Made by a program: the position numbers and the translations under genes. Shown here piece by piece: positions 6,000-9,345 of a DNA stretch of 9,345 nucleotides. The stretch is from positions 1-9,345 of the forward strand of contig PFOK01000144.1 in NCBI GenBank assembly GCA_002792495.1, written 5' to 3'. Position 1 is the stretch's first letter, and every line of letters starts with the position of its first letter. The notes under the pieces are model-generated. The model worked only from the letters and a program-made list of their open reading frames with translations. It searched no databases and had not been told where the DNA came from. The stretch is from Candidatus Peregrinibacteria bacterium CG_4_10_14_0_2_um_filter_43_11 (lineage in GTDB: Bacteria; Patescibacteriota; Gracilibacteria; UM-FILTER-43-11).

Positions 6000-8201
6000 T
6001 TACAGCCCAATCTCTTCCGCGATTTCCTTCATCGAATCCAGCGCGATCTGAAGAAATTCATCCACTTCCAATCCCAATTTTTCACATTCTTGGATCGTAT
6101 TGCGATTCACTTTGGCGGCGAAGGTTTTGTCCTTAAGTTTCTTTTTAATCGATTTTACTTCCGCGTTTGCCAGTTTTTTATCCGGTCGCATTAAGCCATA
6201 TGCATAAATCAGACCCGTTATCGTTTCTCCGGCGGCAAGAGCGTGTTCCACCAAGCTTGCGCGCGTTTTTCCCTTAAAATCCCCCGGTCCATAATACGCG
6301 TCACCCCAACCCAGTTCATATCCATGAGACTGAATCACCCGAATCGCTCCATCCGTCACGCCGGCTTTTTTTAGAATTTCCTCGCAGGTCACACAATGCT
6401 TAACGACATCATCACCCACCGTTTCCCAATCAATATCGTGCAATAATCCCAAAATACCCCACGCCTCCTCATTGGCACCCAGTCTCTTGGCTAAACCGCG
6501 CATCACCACTTCACTTTCACGGCTGTGATTGCGATTCACAGGGTTTTTGACGTATTCATCCAGCAATTTCACGGCATCGTCATACGAAATACCAACCTCA
6601 ATATTCTTTCCGTCATCCGTCATTGTCGATCGGGAATTATCGTCATCTTTAGCGGTAGCCTGATTATCAGGAGTGATCGTGTTAGAGGTTTTACCGGAAG
6701 GACGCATGAGGGGAAAAAGCACCAAATCTCTCAAATTATCCTGATGTGTCAAAAGGGTTAAGAGTCGATCGACCCCCATTCCCCAGCCGGACATGGGTGG
6801 CATGCCGTGTTCCATACAGCGCAAGTATTCCTCATTCATCGACATCGCTTCCTCGTCACCTTCCGCCTTGGCGCGTGCCTGATTTTCGAACCGTTCACGC
6901 TGATCGATTGGATCCACAATTTCCCCATATGCGTTGATCACCTCCCAACCATTCACAAGAAGCTGAAAAGTATCACACAAATTCGAATTGTCATCACTCT
7001 TGCGGGCGAGCGGTTTCATATCCACAGGGTGTCGGATCACAAAAGTCGGTTGAATCAACTTTGGGCGACTGACTTTTTTATACAAATGATCCACCAAACT
7101 TCCAAAGCCCATCGTGTCCATTTCCTCAATCACGATCCCCTTCTTTTTCATCACGGCACAAAGGTCATCGGCATTATCAAAATCATGCACATCGATACCG
7201 CTGTCTTTTTTGATTAGGCTATAAAACTCCACGCGTGGCCAAGGGGTATTAAAATTAACCACCTCATCTTTGCCGTCAGGGTTTTTAATCGTGATCTGTG
7301 TCGTTCCCAAAATGGTTTTGAGCAAATGTTCAAACATCTGTTCGGTAAAATTCATATTGTCCTCGTAGTTCCAATAGGCCGCGTAGTGTTCCACCATTGT
7401 GAATTCCTGCAAATGGCTGGGATCCATTCCTTCATTACGAAACACCCGTCCGATTTCAAAAGTCCGTTCAAACCCTCCCACTACCGCCGTTTTTTGCCAC
7501 AATTCCCCTCCGGCAATTCTCAGATACACATCAATATCCAGCGCATTGTGATGAGTAGTAAACGGTTTCGCGGTCGCGCCGGAAGACACATTTTCCAAAA
7601 TTGGCGTTTCGATTTCCACAAACCCATGTTCGTAATAAAAGTCGCGCAAGGTCTGAATAAATCGGCTTCGTACCAAAAAACGCTTGCGGGTTTCCGGATT
7701 CATCACCATGTCCAAATAACGGTCCCGGTAACACTTCTCCCGATCCTTCAGTCCATGCCACTTATCCGGCAACGGCCGCAGGCTTTTGCTGAGCAGCTGA
7801 CACTCCGAAATGAGCACGGTTGGTTCGCCGTGTTTGGTGATGAACATATCCCCCGTTAGACCGATAAAATCCCCCAAGTCCAACAACTTCACAAAATCAA
7901 AAACAGCATCCGGCGTGAATCCTCTCATCCAGCACACCTGCAATTGCCCTTCCTGATCCTGAATCTGCGCGAAAATCAATTTTCCATGCTCCCGTAATGT
8001 CATAATACGCCCTGCTACCTGGATATCCTTTTTTGGGTTTTTTTCGATGGCCTCCACTTCCCGCGCATCCGCTATTTTTGCCGTCTGCGTGTCGTGTGTA
8101 CGATCAAAACGGGCGGGATAGGGGTTCATCTTCATCGCTTTAATGCGCTCCAGTTTGCCAAGCCGTTCCTGAAAAAGAGGGTCATCGTGAGTCATACGCA
8201 T
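6000..8201 (-). CDS. lysS: Lysyl-tRNA synthetase (class II) fused to a C-terminal HD-domain
   Basis: The enzyme charges tRNA-Lys with lysine using ATP. I place the start at the ATG at 8201 (733 residues, beginning MRMTHDDPLFQERL); the second ATG at 8195 is possible. The frame stays open to 8309, but that extension contains the promoter and is unlike LysS. Domains: an OB-fold anticodon-binding region (about 59-135), then the class II catalytic core with motif 1 (175-202), motif 2 including FERTFEIGRVFRNEGMD (244-260) and EFTMVEHYAAY (266-276), and motif 3 GMGVDRLLTLL (474-484), ending at FPLMRP near 500. Bacterial LysS normally stops here, at about 490-505 residues. A polar linker of about 35 residues rich in Asp, Thr and Asn leads to an HD-family hydrolase domain (about 540-733) with His559, the His588-Asp589 dyad in GLLHDID, His602, His626 and HALAAGETITGL. 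Such domains are metal-dependent phosphohydrolases; the substrate is unknown. Confidence 0.93.
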   Translation of the reverse strand: MRMTHDDPLFQERLGKLERIKAMKMNPYPARFDRTHDTQTAKIADAREVEAIEKNPKKDIQVAGRIMTLREHGKLIFAQIQDQEGQLQVCWMRGFTPDAVFDFVKLLDLGDFIGLTGDMFITKHGEPTVLISECQLLSKSLRPLPDKWHGLKDREKCYRDRYLDMVMNPETRKRFLVRSRFIQTLRDFYYEHGFVEIETPILENVSSGATAKPFTTHHNALDIDVYLRIAGGELWQKTAVVGGFERTFEIGRVFRNEGMDPSHLQEFTMVEHYAAYWNYEDNMNFTEQMFEHLLKTILGTTQITIKNPDGKDEVVNFNTPWPRVEFYSLIKKDSGIDVHDFDNADDLCAVMKKKGIVIEEMDTMGFGSLVDHLYKKVSRPKLIQPTFVIRHPVDMKPLARKSDDNSNLCDTFQLLVNGWEVINAYGEIVDPIDQRERFENQARAKAEGDEEAMSMNEEYLRCMEHGMPPMSGWGMGVDRLLTLLTHQDNLRDLVLFPLMRPSGKTSNTITPDNQATAKDDDNSRSTMTDDGKNIEVGISYDDAVKLLDEYVKNPVNRNHSRESEVVMRGLAKRLGANEEAWGILGLLHDIDWETVGDDVVKHCVTCEEILKKAGVTDGAIRVIQSHGYELGWGDAYYGPGDFKGKTRASLVEHALAAGETITGLIYAYGLMRPDKKLANAEVKSIKKKLKDKTFAAKVNRNTIQECEKLGLEVDEFLQIALDSMKEIAEEIGL

Positions 8202-8221
8202 AAGATTAATTGACAGAGCAT

Positions 8222-8250
8222 ATTGTAACTTAATTTTTAAAATTTGTCTT
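8222..8250 (-). promoter_or_regulatory. lysS promoter
   Basis: On the minus strand AAGACA (-35, 8250-8245) and TACAAT (-10, 8227-8222) are spaced by 17 nt. Transcription would start near 8215, about 14 nt before the ATG at 8201, giving a nearly leaderless mRNA without a Shine-Dalgarno motif. Its position inside the longer open frame is the main reason to reject the upstream start at 8309. Confidence 0.6.
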
Positions 8251-8314
8251 GTTTTATTGACACGATAAAAAATAATAGTAGCTTGATCCCCTTTAGTGTT
8301 TAACGTCATTAGCT

Positions 8315-8708
8315 ATGCAAATCAGATTCATTTCATCCTACGCTCTAATCAATGCAGAAGATGGTGCGCTAAGAAAAGCTGGTGCGAGTCTAGACGCAAG
8401 CCCCCTCAGATAAAGAAAGGGTAGCAGATAATGTAGAAGGTGCCTTTTTAGGTAGAACTATTCCTGCTTTGTTGATAGAGCTTGAAGTAGCTGGAGTAAA
8501 TCGGCGTGCGATAGTAAGGGCATTGTTTAGTACGTTGGATGCCGTCAAGGCAAGTGGTGTCGAATTGGCTCTACAGCAAGTTGAATCGTTGGAGCAGGCT
8601 CGTGTGATGGTTGAAGGAGTATTGGCGAGAGCGGATCAAGTTCGTGGCATCACAACTCCTCCAAACGGATCAGCGGCTTATGGTAAAAAACGAGAGGGCG
8701 GTATGTAG
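8315..8708 (+). pseudogene. Small hypothetical gene split by a single-base frameshift
   Basis: A frame from ATG 8315 (MQIRFISSYALINAEDGALRK...) hits TAA at 8411-8413 after 32 codons. From the C-run 8401-8405 another frame, free of stops from 8394, continues to TAG at 8706-8708. Removing one C from the run joins both parts into one 130-residue protein (...GASLDAS-PSDKERVADNVEGAF...) with no other defect, so one inserted base is the simplest explanation. The product would be mostly helical, with a Gly/Lys/Arg-rich tail (GKKREGGM), and I recognise no family. A perfect -35 hexamer TTGACA at 8257-8262 lies upstream, but only a poor -10 (TAGCTT, 8279-8284) follows it. The gene is divergent from lysS and lies 43 nt before the next gene on the same strand. 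The alternatives are a sequencing error, a recent mutation, phase variation, or two separate short products, the second starting at TTG 8469. Confidence 0.6.
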
Positions 8709-8751
8709 CCTAAAATCATTTAATTTTTTAGTTCTTTAATTCCACTTCATC

Positions 8752-9270
8752 ATGACAACACCTTCACCAGCACCATCCGCAGGGGAAAGCCAATCACCAG
8801 AAGCACAAATAGCTTTGGTGAATGCTCATTTGCTATTAGTGGCGTCTACAAGATTAAGTGAATTGGCCCGTACCCTTGCGGAACAAGCGATCCAAGCGGG
8901 TAATGCCAGCTTTGAGGCAGATTGGGCTACGGAGCAAGCTTATCGTTTGCCAGGGGTGGTAACGGATTTAGATAGCATGTTACCTGAATCCATGAGGGGT
9001 ACCATAAAGGCATCTCGGGCTGCTTTTGAGGAATTATTGGAAACGACATCAGCAGGATATTTAAAGGCCGCTCAGACCATTGCTGATGACCCTGAAATGT
9101 CTTTTACGGATAAAATGGACTGGGTAGCAGATAATATACCAGAAGCTGTAACAAAACACCTCTCAGAAGACATCGGTCTAACCAACGCGGAAAGGTGTAT
9201 GATTTTTCTAATGCGAGCCAGTAAAAATCCCGTACGCATATTAGAGAAATATGATACTAATTTGCAATAA
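8752..9270 (+). CDS. Hypothetical helical protein, 172 residues
   Basis: The protein has a Ser/Pro-rich N-terminus (MTTPSPAPSAGESQSPE) followed by what look like amphipathic helices rich in Ala, Glu and Leu (for example LVASTRLSELARTLAEQAI), then an acidic middle and C-terminal half ending NPVRILEKYDTNLQ. There is no signal peptide, membrane segment or catalytic motif that I can name, and one Cys (in ERCMIFLM). It lies 43 nt after the frameshifted small gene on the same strand, and both contain a DK-x(2-3)-VADN peptide encoded by the same 14 nt (GGGTAGCAGATAAT at 8419-8432 and 9122-9135). They may therefore be one operon of distantly related proteins, though a 14-nt match alone does not establish this. 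The start is the only plausible ATG; no Shine-Dalgarno motif and no convincing promoter of its own are visible. Codon pattern and length support a real gene; function is unknown. Confidence 0.75.
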   Translation: MTTPSPAPSAGESQSPEAQIALVNAHLLLVASTRLSELARTLAEQAIQAGNASFEADWATEQAYRLPGVVTDLDSMLPESMRGTIKASRAAFEELLETTSAGYLKAAQTIADDPEMSFTDKMDWVADNIPEAVTKHLSEDIGLTNAERCMIFLMRASKNPVRILEKYDTNLQ

Positions 9271-9345
9271 GAAACGAATAAATAGAGTCTGCAATCCATC
9301 CCCATTTTGTAATCGACTGAATAGTTTTCGGGCTTTTTTCGTATT
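9271..9345. other. Downstream noncoding end of the window
   Basis: These 75 nt hold no coding frame that I can support. A T-run (TTTTTT, about 9335-9340) after CGGGC looks terminator-like, but I find no matching upstream arm for a hairpin within the window. Confidence 0.4.

Noticed and set aside
8257..8284. Plus-strand promoter for the frameshifted gene (TTGACA, then TAGCTT)
   Set aside because: The -35 is perfect, but the -10 matches only three of six positions; it is kept as a remark rather than a feature.
8202..8309. N-terminal extension of the lysyl-tRNA synthetase to an upstream ATG at 8309
   Set aside because: The 36 extra residues are unlike LysS and their DNA contains the likely -35/-10 boxes at 8222-8250.
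1..9345. Alternative genetic code with UGA read as Gly
   Set aside because: UGA ends the ComEC-like gene at a sensible point, and no conserved gene needs an in-frame UGA to be read through.
1..9345. CRISPR array, tRNA or rRNA genes
   Set aside because: No regularly spaced repeats, cloverleaf-like segments or rRNA signature sequences were found; the only repeats are a 24-bp pair and the transposase palindrome.
9320..9345. Rho-independent terminator at the right edge
   Set aside because: A T-run is present, but no complementary upstream arm forms a convincing stem.

Overview
The window looks like a chromosomal segment of an uncultivated bacterium. I lean towards the candidate phyla radiation (Patescibacteria, for example a Peregrinibacteria-like lineage). 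The reasons are a signal-peptide protein with fibronectin-like domains and an LPQTG tail, a lysyl-tRNA synthetase with an HD-domain extension, promoters close to the sigma-70 consensus, and no Shine-Dalgarno motif in front of any gene. UGA acts as a stop and none is needed in frame, so the recoded lineages (Gracilibacteria, Absconditabacteria) are unlikely. The placement is inference; nothing here is a phylogenetic marker I can score by eye.

Layout. 1-538 (minus): an IS200-like/REP-associated tyrosine transposase, open to the left edge, with a REP-like palindrome inside its reading frame. Its last visible codons run into a 24-bp sequence that recurs at 3936-3959. 543-1397 (minus): a membrane-anchored metallo-beta-lactamase-fold protein equivalent to the C-terminal domain of ComEC, with its own promoter. 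A hairpin terminator (1478-1511) separates it from a two-gene minus-strand unit: an LPQTG-tailed surface protein (2131-3681) followed by a small membrane-anchored exported protein (1536-2111). 3682-4031 is a divergent intergenic region holding two promoters with an identical 13-nt core, a hairpin, a roughly 126-bp MITE-like element and a 10-bp palindrome. 4032-5951 (plus): AMP-forming acetyl-CoA synthetase. A perfect 18-bp bidirectional terminator (5959-5998) separates it from the convergent lysyl-tRNA synthetase-HD fusion (6000-8201, minus). 8315-8708 (plus) is a small gene broken by one extra base in a C-run, followed by an unrecognised 172-residue protein (8752-9270).

How it works together. 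The two surface proteins form one transcription unit and probably act together at the cell envelope. acs and lysS are independent housekeeping genes. The left end and the 3835-3960 element record small mobile-element activity. The most notable signals are the palindrome encoded within the transposase, the repeat family shared between the transposase breakpoint and the intergenic element, the LysS-HD fusion and the single-base frameshift.
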